From positions 1 through 15,267 of the forward strand of contig JAYVSS010000265.1 of the NCBI GenBank assembly GCA_043775075.1: DNA of 15,267 bases, read 5' to 3'. Positions 1 through 6,953 of the stretch are shown piece after piece; the first letter of the stretch is position 1; each line of letters opens with the position of its first letter. Origin of the DNA: JANLQX01 sp043775075 (GTDB taxonomy: Bacteria; Actinomycetota; Acidimicrobiia; Acidimicrobiales; JANYDT01). Made by a program: the position numbers and the translations under genes. Below the pieces are notes generated by a model. The model ran no database searches, had not been told where the DNA came from, and saw only the letters and a list, made by a program, of their open reading frames with translations.

Positions 1-323
1 AACTCGTTGCCCGCCACCCACGTACCCACGGCGAAGACCGTCAGCTTTATCTCCAGATGCTTGGCGATTGCGAGCATGTCTTTTGCCAACGCTGACGGTC
101 CCGCACCGTGAAAGGTCAGCGCGAACTCCTTTGACGTCCGAATTCCATGCTGGATGAAGCTCGCCCGGGCAGTAGTCGCCCCAGAGGTTCGTTTCGAGGC
201 AACAAGGAGCGGAACACCGAGCGAGGCGCTGAGCAACTGTCGCCGGGACAACGTGGCCACAGCTGTCGCGCCCTCTTCCTCATTTGTTGACCGGCGCTCG
301 TGTTCAGTAGATGGATTGCGCAT
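1..323 (-). CDS. Tat-exported polysaccharide deacetylase-like protein (5' part, runs off the window)
   Basis: Reading leftward from the ATG at 323-321, 107 codons stay open to the window edge. Residues 25-31 are LSRRQLL, a twin-arginine motif, followed by a short hydrophobic stretch (about 30-42), so the protein is probably exported folded by the Tat system. Residues 68-76 read ALTFHGAGP, the position of the TFDDGP motif 1 in NodB-type carbohydrate esterases. The following helix and strand (LAIAKHLEIKLTVFAVGTWV) match the usual 'kill time until TFFVLG' region of that fold. Family members deacetylate peptidoglycan or other cell-wall sugars. The two Asp residues of motif 1 are replaced by His-Gly here, so catalysis may differ or be lost; only the N-terminal third is visible. 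It diverges from the glycosyltransferase at 451 and shares its control region. Fold confidence is moderate, substrate unknown. Confidence 0.72.
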   Translation of the reverse strand, partial: MRNPSTEHERRSTNEEEGATAVATLSRRQLLSASLGVPLLVASKRTSGATTARASFIQHGIRTSKEFALTFHGAGPSALAKDMLAIAKHLEIKLTVFAVGTWVAGNE

Positions 324-341
324 CTCATCAAGGATCGCAGC

Positions 342-363
342 TCAAACCTGAAGAAGCCCTGAG
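342..363 (-). promoter_or_regulatory. Direct-repeat box A (11-bp period) upstream of the deacetylase-like gene
   Basis: On the minus strand the sequence is GCTCAGGGCTT followed by CTTCAGGTTTG, so TCAG recurs exactly 11 bp apart (plus-strand CTGA at 348-351 and 359-362). It ends about 19 nt before the deacetylase ATG. The 13-mer TCAAACCTGAAGA at 342-354 recurs at 3895-3907. Two or more half-sites one helical turn apart is the architecture bound by OmpR/PhoB/PhoP-type regulators. The function is inferred, not shown. Confidence 0.45.
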
Positions 364-387
364 CGCATGTCGGCTGTCTCGCCTTTC

Positions 388-410
388 CTCAGTAGTCCTT
401 CAGGGTTGAA
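388..410 (+). promoter_or_regulatory. Direct-repeat box B (11-bp period) upstream of the glycosyltransferase start at 451
   Basis: The sequence CTCAGTAGTC-CTTCAGGGTTG places TCAG at 389-392 and 400-403, 11 bp apart. A third TCAG lies at 414-417 but is out of phase (14 bp). Its CTTCAGGGTTGA (398-409) matches box A's CTTCAGGTTTGA at 11 of 12 positions in the opposite orientation, so boxes A and B form a large inverted arrangement in the divergent control region. If this is a real operator, translation should begin at 451 rather than 367. Confidence 0.42.
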
Positions 411-450
411 CGTTCAGACTAAAGCGGTGAGTGAGGAAGGAACGCCAGCG

Positions 451-2424
451 ATGAATCGACCGGATGAAGAACTCGTACGAACGCCCTCTTTTGTTCCATC
501 GTCTCGTCTCGTGGCCCGGTCGTCGCATTGGGCTCCGGGTTGGCGGATTCGGACAGAACAATTTGTCGTCGGTCTGATTGCGCTGATCTTCGCGGGATGG
601 CATCTCGAACGCCAGGGTCTAGGAAATCTCTACTACACCTCAGCCAATATCAGCGGCGCCCAGAGCTTTCGCAATCTCTTCTTTGCAGCATTTGATCGTG
701 GTGGAATTATGGCCGTTGACAAGCCTCCGTTCGGCCTAGTTGCTCCAGCCTTATCAGTTCGAGAGTTTGGCGTGTCGTCGTGGACGGTGCTCGGTCCTCA
801 GGTTGTTATGTTCGCTATGGGCGTCGTGCTGGTGCATGCCGCGTTGCGCCGGTGGATGAGTCTTCGTGCTGCTCGAATCGGCGCATTGATAATGCTCCTT
901 ACCCCGATCAACGTTGTTGTCGCCCGCAGTAACAACCCGGACCAACTTCTCACGCTGTTGGCCATCGTCGCCTTGATCTGTGCCGTGGAAACTGTGCGGT
1001 CCGGATCATGGATGTGGGTGTCTGCCTGCGGCGTCGCAGTCAGCCTCGGTTTTCTCACGAAGTTTCTCCAAGCGTTCGTCGCTGTCCCGGTCTTCGCCGC
1101 AATCTTCATTCTCTCGGCCAAGGGCGTTCAGCGGATCTTCCGCACCGTACTGTTCAGTTCGATAGTAGCGATCGGTTCGCTTTCATGGATCGTGATCGTC
1201 GATCACATCTCATCCAGACATCGACCATACGTGGCAAATTCGATCAACAACGGCGAATTTGACTTAGCTTTTGGCTTCTCGGGAGCCCGACGTATTGACA
1301 AAATAGCGAAGACATACCCTCGTGGTGTAGCGAACGTGACTCAAGCATTTCGGAACGTCTTCGGTGGCTCCTATCTCCGGCAAGCTAGCTGGCTGCTTCC
1401 CGCCGCACTTCTCGGTGGTGTTCTGATGTGCATGGCGACGAGGGGTTTGCAACGTAAGATATCTGCGTCTCTGCTGGCCTGGACTGTCTTCCATGTTCTC
1501 GTCTTTGTTGTAATGCCGGGAAAGTTTTCGCCGTACTATCTGGCCCCGATGGTACCGGGCATCGCAATGCTGGTCGCCCTTGCTCTCGACTTCTCTCTCG
1601 CTCTGTTACGACAACCAACGATGCAAGCAATGCCTTATTCGGTGAGAAGAAATATCGCTTTAGCGATTGGCGGATCGACAATTCTCGTTGTGCTCGTGGG
1701 GGTGGGTAAGCACAACCACTCCACACTGATGGGCGCAGCGATTCTGTTGGGCCTTGGTGTCATCGGTTGGCACATTTCGTCGCAACCCTTAACACGCCAA
1801 GAAACGAGCGGCTCTTTGGCGGGCAAGGTTCGCTCCGTCGCCAGCATGGTCACTGTGACATGCGTCAGCGCCGGGGTGTTGTTCGCCCCCGCCCGTTGGT
1901 CAGCGGCAGCGGTGGCGCATCCGCAGACACGGACTGCCCCGGCGTCGTCACTTGGCGGAGTTGCTCCACCGACAGCCGAGGAATCAACGATATCGGCCAA
2001 CGATCGGGCAATCGTTGCCTTTGTGGAGAAGCACAGCGCTGGAGGTGGGCCAATTCTGGCGACTTCCCGGGTGGGCGTGGCGGCGGAAATTGCCGCCGGG
2101 TCGGCGCATGCTGTTGCCGCACTCGGTGGCTTCTTCGGCTCGGGGCCCCTCCCCACATTGCCAACGCTGCAAGGTTGGATTGCTTCGCGGAAAATCCGGT
2201 GGGTAGCCGTTCCCGGTCTGCCACCTGCCCGCGATCCACGGTTTCTCTCCGCCGGAATTGTCGCTCGTCCCTGGGGACCCTACGTACGTGTTGCTTGCCG
2301 GTTGGTGCCAGCAAGCCGATACCACGGGGTCAACCAAAACGTCTTTTGGCGCCGTTACAACCATGCGCCAATCCATACGCCACTTTCTCTCTACGACTGT
2401 CAGCACCTGAACACCCATGCTTGA
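451..2424 (+). CDS. ArnT/YycA-like GT-C family membrane glycosyltransferase (GT39-type)
   Basis: A 657-residue polytopic membrane protein. Residues 61-93 (YYTSANISGAQSFRNLFF... ending FDRGGIMAVDKPP) match the first periplasmic loop of actinobacterial ArnT-like glycosyltransferases, including the DKPP motif at 90-93. NNPDQLL at 161-167 matches the conserved NNPDAL-type motif. About ten to twelve hydrophobic helices follow to roughly residue 485, then a soluble C-terminal domain with AALGGFFGSGPLPTL and an RWVAVPG segment, as in the YycA-like subfamily. These enzymes move a sugar from a polyprenyl-phosphate carrier to an acceptor on the outer face of the membrane; donor and acceptor cannot be told here. 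I prefer the ATG at 451 because AGGAAGG lies 10 nt before it. An in-frame ATG at 367 would add 28 residues that look non-conserved and would place box B inside the coding region. No terminator is visible before tatA, so cotranscription is possible. Confidence 0.85.
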   Translation: MNRPDEELVRTPSFVPSSRLVARSSHWAPGWRIRTEQFVVGLIALIFAGWHLERQGLGNLYYTSANISGAQSFRNLFFAAFDRGGIMAVDKPPFGLVAPALSVREFGVSSWTVLGPQVVMFAMGVVLVHAALRRWMSLRAARIGALIMLLTPINVVVARSNNPDQLLTLLAIVALICAVETVRSGSWMWVSACGVAVSLGFLTKFLQAFVAVPVFAAIFILSAKGVQRIFRTVLFSSIVAIGSLSWIVIVDHISSRHRPYVANSINNGEFDLAFGFSGARRIDKIAKTYPRGVANVTQAFRNVFGGSYLRQASWLLPAALLGGVLMCMATRGLQRKISASLLAWTVFHVLVFVVMPGKFSPYYLAPMVPGIAMLVALALDFSLALLRQPTMQAMPYSVRRNIALAIGGSTILVVLVGVGKHNHSTLMGAAILLGLGVIGWHISSQPLTRQETSGSLAGKVRSVASMVTVTCVSAGVLFAPARWSAAAVAHPQTRTAPASSLGGVAPPTAEESTISANDRAIVAFVEKHSAGGGPILATSRVGVAAEIAAGSAHAVAALGGFFGSGPLPTLPTLQGWIASRKIRWVAVPGLPPARDPRFLSAGIVARPWGPYVRVACRLVPASRYHGVNQNVFWRRYNHAPIHTPLSLYDCQHLNTHA

Positions 2425-2543
2425 TACCTCAACCGCGGCAGCGCGGAAATACAAAATATGCTGTTCTACTGCCGGTGCAGAATTTGCCTGCAGCTATCTC
2501 GGCGTGGGACTGCCGCTTGCGACGCAGTGTTTACCGTCGAGAT
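2425..2543 (+). other. Intergenic gap before tatA, no clear signal
   Basis: These 119 nt between the glycosyltransferase and tatA are more AT-rich at 2448-2465. I see no convincing -35/-10 pair, hairpin or TCAG-N7-TCAG box. Short internal repeats such as CTGCCGGTGCAG are present but weak. Confidence 0.4.
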
Positions 2544-2780
2544 ATGGAAACGATCGGTGCACCCGAACTCATCATTATTTTGGTTATCGTGGTTCTCCTG
2601 TTTGGATCGTCGAAACTCCCAAAGTTGGCTCGATCGTTGGGTCAGGCATCAAAAGAGTTCAAAAAGGGCATCGAAGAAGGTGGTGCTGACACTATGACTG
2701 TGGCTCAACCCCTTATGGCCGCGCCCGAACTTGGCGATGCCAGTGATATCGCCGATGCCCGTGGCCCCTCCGATAGATGA
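2544..2780 (+). CDS. tatA: Sec-independent (twin-arginine) translocase subunit TatA
   Basis: A 78-residue protein with the standard TatA layout: a short periplasmic N-terminus (METIGAPE), one transmembrane helix (residues 8-20), the hinge FGSSKLPKLARSLG at 20-33, an amphipathic helix with KEFKKG at 37-42 and a short, disordered, partly acidic tail. FG at 20-21 followed by KLP is diagnostic of TatA/TatE rather than TatB. TatA oligomerises with TatC to move folded proteins bearing SRRxFLK signals across the membrane. The deacetylase-like protein at 1-323 carries such a signal. No tatB or tatC is in the window. The Shine-Dalgarno sequence is weak (TCGAG just before the start). The tail after residue 50 is not conserved, and its end may overlap the next gene if that gene uses an upstream start. 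Confidence 0.93.
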   Translation: METIGAPELIIILVIVVLLFGSSKLPKLARSLGQASKEFKKGIEEGGADTMTVAQPLMAAPELGDASDIADARGPSDR

Positions 2781-2796
2781 AAGCGCCGGCTCCGAC

Positions 2797-3516
2797 ATGG
2801 CTCCCAAGTCAGTCGGTGATCGTGGCGCCCGTGAGCTGCACCGTGCCGAGCAGTATGCGTTGCCGGCGTGGAAACGCCTGACGAACGGTGAAGCGCGATG
2901 GCCCGCGACCCTTGCCGTGGTGATTGCGATTGCGTTGGAGCTCGCCCTCCCTGATCGCCTTCGACTGGCAAATTCGTTGGTTTTGCCATCAATAGAAGGC
3001 GTTCTCTTGATCGCCTTGGTGGCCATGAATCCGGGAAAAATTCGTCACGGATCACGTCGACTTCGGCGAATGAGTCTGGTGCTGATCGCCGCATTGACGG
3101 CAACGAATATCACTGCAGCGGCACGCCTCGTGCGCGGTATGGTCAAAGGAACCGAGGGTACCGACCCGACGAAGCTGCTTCTTTCCGGGGCTTCGATCTG
3201 GCTCGCCAACGTGATCGTGTTTGCCTTGTGGTATTGGGAGTTCGACCGTGGTGGGCCTGGGGCTCGTGCCGCTGCGATTGATCCCCACCCAGATTTCGTT
3301 TTCCCACAAATGCAGGCGCCTGATCTTTCCCCCCACGACTGGGAACCGTCGTTTGTCGATTACCTCTATCTTTCGTTCACGAATGCCACGGCCTTCAGCC
3401 CAACCGACACGCTTCCGTTCTCACGTTGGGCGAAGGTGCTGATGATGATGCAGTCCGCAGTGTCGCTCATTACCGTCGGACTCGTCATCGCCCGAGCGAT
3501 CAATATTCTCAAATAG
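2797..3516 (+). CDS. Conserved membrane protein of unknown function with a pore-loop-like C-terminus
   Basis: A 239-residue protein with helices at about 37-52, 62-77, 92-110, 127-147 and 212-236. The segment WYWEFDRGGP (145-154) precedes a soluble loop, then FVDYLYLSFTNATAFSPTDT (186-205) and a last helix rich in small and aliphatic residues. I recall this FVDYLYLSFTNATAFSPTD pattern in uncharacterised membrane proteins from several phyla, but with no assigned role. The shape (half-helix, loop, last helix) resembles the two-helix pore module of K+ channels, yet the TVGYG selectivity filter is absent. Start choice is uncertain: in-frame ATGs at 2737 and 2755 or TTG at 2731 would overlap the tatA 3' end; 2797 leaves 16 nt after the tatA stop. 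Probably in the same transcript as tatA, ended by the hairpin at 3567-3605. Confidence 0.72.
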   Translation: MAPKSVGDRGARELHRAEQYALPAWKRLTNGEARWPATLAVVIAIALELALPDRLRLANSLVLPSIEGVLLIALVAMNPGKIRHGSRRLRRMSLVLIAALTATNITAAARLVRGMVKGTEGTDPTKLLLSGASIWLANVIVFALWYWEFDRGGPGARAAAIDPHPDFVFPQMQAPDLSPHDWEPSFVDYLYLSFTNATAFSPTDTLPFSRWAKVLMMMQSAVSLITVGLVIARAINILK

Positions 3517-3566
3517 CAGCCGCTGGCGAGCTGATGGCGATCGAGGTCCGTCGCTTGAATTACACG

Positions 3567-3605
3567 AAAAGGGTGGCCCTCACACATCGTGTGGGCCACC
3601 CTTTT
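3567..3605. terminator. Bidirectional intrinsic terminator between convergent genes
   Basis: AAAAGGGTGGCCC (3567-3579) and GGGCCACCCTTTT (3593-3605) are perfectly complementary over 13 bp. The interior CACAC-ATC-GTGTG (3581-3593) can extend the stem by about 4 bp. The A/T ends give a U-tract in both directions, so it can stop transcription from 3516 (+) and from 3638 (-). Confidence 0.93.
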
Positions 3606-3637
3606 GTGCTGGCCATGAAGGCCATTGGGGGGAAGAG

Positions 3638-3832
3638 TTACGCCTTCTTGGTTGTTACGACGGCAGGCGTCGTCGCCTTCACGGTCTTCTTAACCTTCTT
3701 GACCTTCTTTGGTGTCATTTTGGTCGTCTTGGCCTTGGTGGCAGCGAATGCTGGGGTCGACATGATCCCGCCCAATATGAGAGCGAGCAGCGAAGCGGCA
3801 AAGATGCGGCGCGAAGAGTGTTTCGTTTGCAT
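3638..3832 (-). CDS. Small secreted lysine-rich cationic protein, unknown function
   Basis: A 64-residue protein. Residues 1-30 form a clear Sec signal peptide: basic N-region (KHSSRR), hydrophobic core FAASLLALILGGI, and AFA before the predicted cut. The mature part is only 34 residues, with about 12 Lys, no acidic residue, and a KKVKKVKK core (12-19 of the mature part) between Thr/Ala/Val-rich flanks. The ATG at 3832-3830 is preceded by AAAAGAG at about 7 nt, a good ribosome site; an upstream TTG at 3898 would place a hydrophilic tail before the signal peptide and is unlikely. I recognise no family. Such polycationic peptides can bind teichoic or other anionic wall polymers, DNA or membranes; which applies here is not shown. 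It diverges from mprF, the gene family that protects membranes from cationic peptides, and has direct-repeat box C upstream. Confidence 0.7.
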   Translation of the reverse strand: MQTKHSSRRIFAASLLALILGGIMSTPAFAATKAKTTKMTPKKVKKVKKTVKATTPAVVTTKKA

Positions 3833-3894
3833 GGCAATCTCTTTTCGGTGAATAGCGGGGTCCGAGTGGAATCCGACATCCGGAGTATGCCCGA

Positions 3895-3917
3895 TCAAAC
3901 CTGAAGACAGACTGAAA
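3895..3917 (-). promoter_or_regulatory. Direct-repeat box C (11-bp period) upstream of the cationic peptide gene
   Basis: On the minus strand the box reads TTTCAGTCTGT-CTTCAGGTTTG, with TCAG at 3912-3915 and 3901-3904, exactly 11 bp apart. The second half-site plus flank (CTTCAGGTTTGA) is identical to box A. It lies 63-85 nt upstream of the ATG, and the possible -10 CATACT follows 5 nt later. Confidence 0.48.
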
Positions 3918-4083
3918 ATGCGACACTCGGGAGTTAGTTTGCATGCTGTTAACCCAGGGACGATTCACGGCAATATGCCGGTAAAATATGGTGAATTGGG
4001 GTGACCAAATTAAGATCCAGGAGATGGGCTCGGCGGGGCCGGTGAGTAGGCCGGACACCTCTGCGCGAAGCCCACCTCGACCC

Positions 4084-4105
4084 GTTCAGCAAACCTTCAG
4101 GACTT
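4084..4105 (+). promoter_or_regulatory. Direct-repeat box D (11-bp period) upstream of mprF
   Basis: GTTCAGCAAAC-CTTCAGGACTT places TCAG at 4086-4089 and 4097-4100, 11 bp apart, 54-75 nt before the mprF ATG. The first half-site GTTCAGC is close to the GTTCACC unit of actinobacterial PHO boxes. The regulator is unknown. Confidence 0.45.
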
Positions 4106-4159
4106 GCTGGCCAGGGTGGACTGACACATCCACAAGGCGATCGGTGAGAGGGTGACCAG

Positions 4160-6949
4160 ATGACATCGGAGCTAGCGGCAAACGCTTCGATGCCAAGAGT
4201 GGTTGAACCCGGTGTCCAGCGGCGGCGAGTGTTTTCAGCTCGCCGGGTGCTTGTGGTGTTCGCCGCCGTTGGCGTCGTTGCTTTTGTCGCCACGAACCGC
4301 CAGGAGATACCGGCATTTGCCCATGCCTTGCGTTCAGCGTCGCCCTTCTGGCTATTGACCGGCGCGTTTATCGCCGTCGGGGGGATTGCGTTTGGCTACA
4401 GCGGAACACATCGTGTGGCCATCGTGGCCAGCGGTGTCCTCATTTCGCGCCGTGACGGCACCCGGTTGGGGATGCGGGCGTTCGCCCTGAATACGATTGT
4501 GAAGTCAGGTGGTCTGGCGGGAATCGTGCCGTATCTTCGTCACGCGGAACGAACGCAAGGGTCCCGCTCGAAGACGCGCACCGGATACCTTCTGGCCAAC
4601 GTGTTTGGTGATGTTGCGGTTGCCGTTGCTGTGCTCGTTGCTCTCATGGTCCTGAGGGGCGAGCACCGCCTGCAGGGAGCCGTTGTCGCCGCAAGTGTCG
4701 TGCTTGGCCTGTATTTGCTCACCGTTTTCTCCGCTCTGTTTGCGGCATCTCGCAGCCGCCAGGCGGTTCGTCGACTGCACGCGGTGCCGCTTCACGCCAT
4801 CGCTCGCGTGCGCCGTCGCCCCTACGTGGAGGATCACGGCGCGGCGGATGAGATGTTCGAAGCAGTGGCGCAGGTGCGGTCGAACCCACTTTCGCTTCTC
4901 CCGGCACTCGGTTGGGCGTTGCTTGTCGACGTGGCCGGCGTGGTCACGCTGCTCGTGGTGCTTCGCGCGTTTGGCGAGCCCGCTCGGTTGTCCGTGGCGA
5001 TGAGCGCCTATGCCGTGTCCATGTTGTTCTCGATGGTCAGCATCCTTCCGGGCGGTCTCGGGTTTGCCGAGTTGTCACTGGCCGCGATCTTGGTGGGCTC
5101 GGGTATCGACGCCCCCACCGCAGCGGCGATAGCGGTGACGCAGCGCGTACTTGAAACATGGCTCCCCGCCGGTATCGGCTTGTTGGTTCGGCTTCCGCAT
5201 GGCGAGCACGGGGCCGACCTCCATGAGGTCGAGGTACCTCCCAGCCGCCTCGTGACCAGACGCGGGGTTGCCGCCATCGTGGGGAGTTTGGCTTTCATTC
5301 AATTGTGGCTGGCGGCCACTCGCCGGCCACTTATCGATGCGGGCACGGCATTTCTCGATCCGCGATCGGGAGCGTTGCGGGGCTCTCGGTATCTCGTGTT
5401 GGCCTGCGGACTTGCTCTGCTCGTGGCCGGGCGTGGCTTGTCACGCGGATCGGTGCGGGCGTGGCGTCTTGCTCTCGTGTCGGCGGTCGCCAGCGCCCTG
5501 CTCTTGCCGATCGGACATGGTGAGCTGCTCGGCACCATCGCTGCAATCATCGCCGTTGTCCCCTTGATTGCGTTCCGAGACGCGTTTCGCGCCACCACCG
5601 ACGCCGGAGGAACGCGTGCAGGTTTGCAGTGGTTGCTCGGTGGAGGCGCCGTCGTCCTTGCCTACGGAACGATCGGCCTCTATTTCATGGACACCGAGAT
5701 CGGTGAGGCCTCGACCTTGTGGCGAGCCGTGGACAATGCCATGCGGCTGCTGTTCGTGCTGCCCTCCACCACGCTGAAACCGTTGACGCGACATGCCAGC
5801 TGGTTCATCGATTCGGTGCGCGTGCTGGCTGCTGCGGTTTTCGTTATTGGCATCACGATGTTGGTTCGTCCGGTGTTCGATCGTGTTCGTCAACGTCGTG
5901 AAGATACTGCCCGGGTGACCGGTATTTTGGAAAAGCACGGGCAGACTGGTCTTGCCCATTTTCAACTTCTGGCCGATAAGTCCTACGTCTTCTCATCAGA
6001 CAGGACGGCATTCGTCGGGTACCGCCGCGTTGGCGCTGTGGCCGTTGCGCTCGGCGAGCCGATCGGTCCGACGGCCTCGCTGCGCAGCGCGGCGTTGGCA
6101 TTCGTGGCCCGCTGTGACCAGAACGGCTGGACTCCGGCCTTTCATCAGGTAACACCCGCTGGCGCACGGGTTCTTGAGTCCGTCGGGATGAACTCGTTGA
6201 AGATTGGCGAGGAAGCGGTGATCGACCTCAACGATTTCACCCTTGAAGGATCACACTTCAAACGTTTGCGCAATCAACTCCGCAAACTCGGCACCGACGG
6301 GATCGTGGTCGAAGAGCTGGCCCATCCAATCACCGACGCGGTCATGCACGAGCTACGGATCGTGTCGAACGCCTGGATGGCCGACAGCGGACATCGAGAA
6401 CGTACGTTCTCGCTCGGAAGCTTCGATGAGGACGAGATTGAGCGCACGGTGATTCTGGTGGCGCGGTCGGCGGAACGGATCGAGGCATTTGTCAACGTGG
6501 TGCCTTCCTACGTCGGCGACGACGGAAATTTCGATCTGATGCGCCGGCGTCCTGACTCGCCGAACGGGGTCATGGACCTTCTTCTCGTCGCTTTGGCCGA
6601 ACGGTTTCGTGGTGAAGGTCGCACCGGAATGAACCTCGGTCTCGCGCCATTGATGAATATTGAAGGGCCCGGCGTCGGGGCTCGGACACTTCGGGCTATA
6701 TCGGAGCGGGACTCGAAATCGTTCAACTTCAGCGGTCTGCGCACCTACAAGGAGAAATGGCGCCCGCGTTGGGAGCCGCGATATCTGATGTATCCATCGG
6801 AACTCTCGCTCATTCGAGTCGGGTATGCGGTAGCTCGGGTTGGTGAACTTCGGTCGAATGCGCCTCTCCTCCTGCGGTTCGGTCTTCCGCCTCTTTCAGG
6901 TACGCCGTTTGACGAGGCGCGCAGTGGGATTCTTGAAGCCGCCTCGTGA
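4160..6949 (+). CDS. mprF: Bifunctional aminoacyl-phosphatidylglycerol synthase/flippase MprF
   Basis: 929 residues, somewhat longer than the roughly 840 of Staphylococcus aureus MprF. The N-terminal half (about 30-340) is the LPG-synthase transmembrane/flippase region with PGGLGFAELSLAAILV near 302-318. A second membrane block runs to about 575, followed by the cytosolic double-GNAT catalytic domain (about 585-900). Catalytic-domain hallmarks are DLMRRRPDSPNGVMDLLL (about 791-808) and FNFSGLRTYKEKWRPRWEPRYL (about 855-876). MprF transfers an amino acid, usually lysine, from charged tRNA to phosphatidylglycerol and flips the product outward, lowering surface negative charge and giving resistance to cationic peptides. 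The amino acid used cannot be read from sequence. There is no lysyl-tRNA synthetase fusion, unlike mycobacterial LysX. GAGAGGG at 4146-4152 is the ribosome site. The stop lies 4 nt before the next gene. Confidence 0.94.
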   Translation: MTSELAANASMPRVVEPGVQRRRVFSARRVLVVFAAVGVVAFVATNRQEIPAFAHALRSASPFWLLTGAFIAVGGIAFGYSGTHRVAIVASGVLISRRDGTRLGMRAFALNTIVKSGGLAGIVPYLRHAERTQGSRSKTRTGYLLANVFGDVAVAVAVLVALMVLRGEHRLQGAVVAASVVLGLYLLTVFSALFAASRSRQAVRRLHAVPLHAIARVRRRPYVEDHGAADEMFEAVAQVRSNPLSLLPALGWALLVDVAGVVTLLVVLRAFGEPARLSVAMSAYAVSMLFSMVSILPGGLGFAELSLAAILVGSGIDAPTAAAIAVTQRVLETWLPAGIGLLVRLPHGEHGADLHEVEVPPSRLVTRRGVAAIVGSLAFIQLWLAATRRPLIDAGTAFLDPRSGALRGSRYLVLACGLALLVAGRGLSRGSVRAWRLALVSAVASALLLPIGHGELLGTIAAIIAVVPLIAFRDAFRATTDAGGTRAGLQWLLGGGAVVLAYGTIGLYFMDTEIGEASTLWRAVDNAMRLLFVLPSTTLKPLTRHASWFIDSVRVLAAAVFVIGITMLVRPVFDRVRQRREDTARVTGILEKHGQTGLAHFQLLADKSYVFSSDRTAFVGYRRVGAVAVALGEPIGPTASLRSAALAFVARCDQNGWTPAFHQVTPAGARVLESVGMNSLKIGEEAVIDLNDFTLEGSHFKRLRNQLRKLGTDGIVVEELAHPITDAVMHELRIVSNAWMADSGHRERTFSLGSFDEDEIERTVILVARSAERIEAFVNVVPSYVGDDGNFDLMRRRPDSPNGVMDLLLVALAERFRGEGRTGMNLGLAPLMNIEGPGVGARTLRAISERDSKSFNFSGLRTYKEKWRPRWEPRYLMYPSELSLIRVGYAVARVGELRSNAPLLLRFGLPPLSGTPFDEARSGILEAAS

Positions 6950-6953
6950 CAAC

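Larger units (their letters stand above)
3833..4159. promoter_or_regulatory. 327-nt divergent control region between the cationic peptide gene and mprF
   Basis: It holds direct-repeat boxes C and D (listed separately), an AT-rich patch at about 3971-4016, and nested inverted repeats: ATTCAC (3963-3968) with GTGAAT (3991-3996), enclosing CGGCA-ATA-TGCCG (3968-3980). For the leftward gene, CATACT (minus strand, 3884-3889) lies just downstream of box C, a position suited to a -10 element. I see no convincing -35/-10 pair for mprF and no reading frame that looks coding. Confidence 0.5.

Noticed and set aside
1635..2156. 173-residue open frame on the minus strand inside the glycosyltransferase gene
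   Set aside because: It is antisense to a well-supported membrane protein, has no recognisable motif and an Ala/Pro/Thr-rich composition typical of shadow frames in GC-rich genes.
1767..2543. Long N-terminal extension in frame with TatA (open from 1767)
   Set aside because: It overlaps the glycosyltransferase gene in another frame, is Arg/Pro/Cys-rich, and TatA needs its short N-terminus before the membrane helix.
3426..3851. 141-residue plus-strand frame across the terminator and small gene
   Set aside because: It would run through a strong intrinsic terminator. Its hydrophobic part is the antisense of the Lys-rich coding region (Lys codons read backward give Phe/Leu).
3833..3898. Upstream TTG start that adds 22 residues (MIGHTPDVGF...) to the cationic peptide
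   Set aside because: It would put hydrophilic residues before a clean signal peptide. The ATG at 3832 has a good ribosome site.
4033..4060. GGCCGG repeated around TGAGTA as a hairpin or attenuator
   Set aside because: The units are direct repeats that pair over only about 4 bp, with no U-tract.
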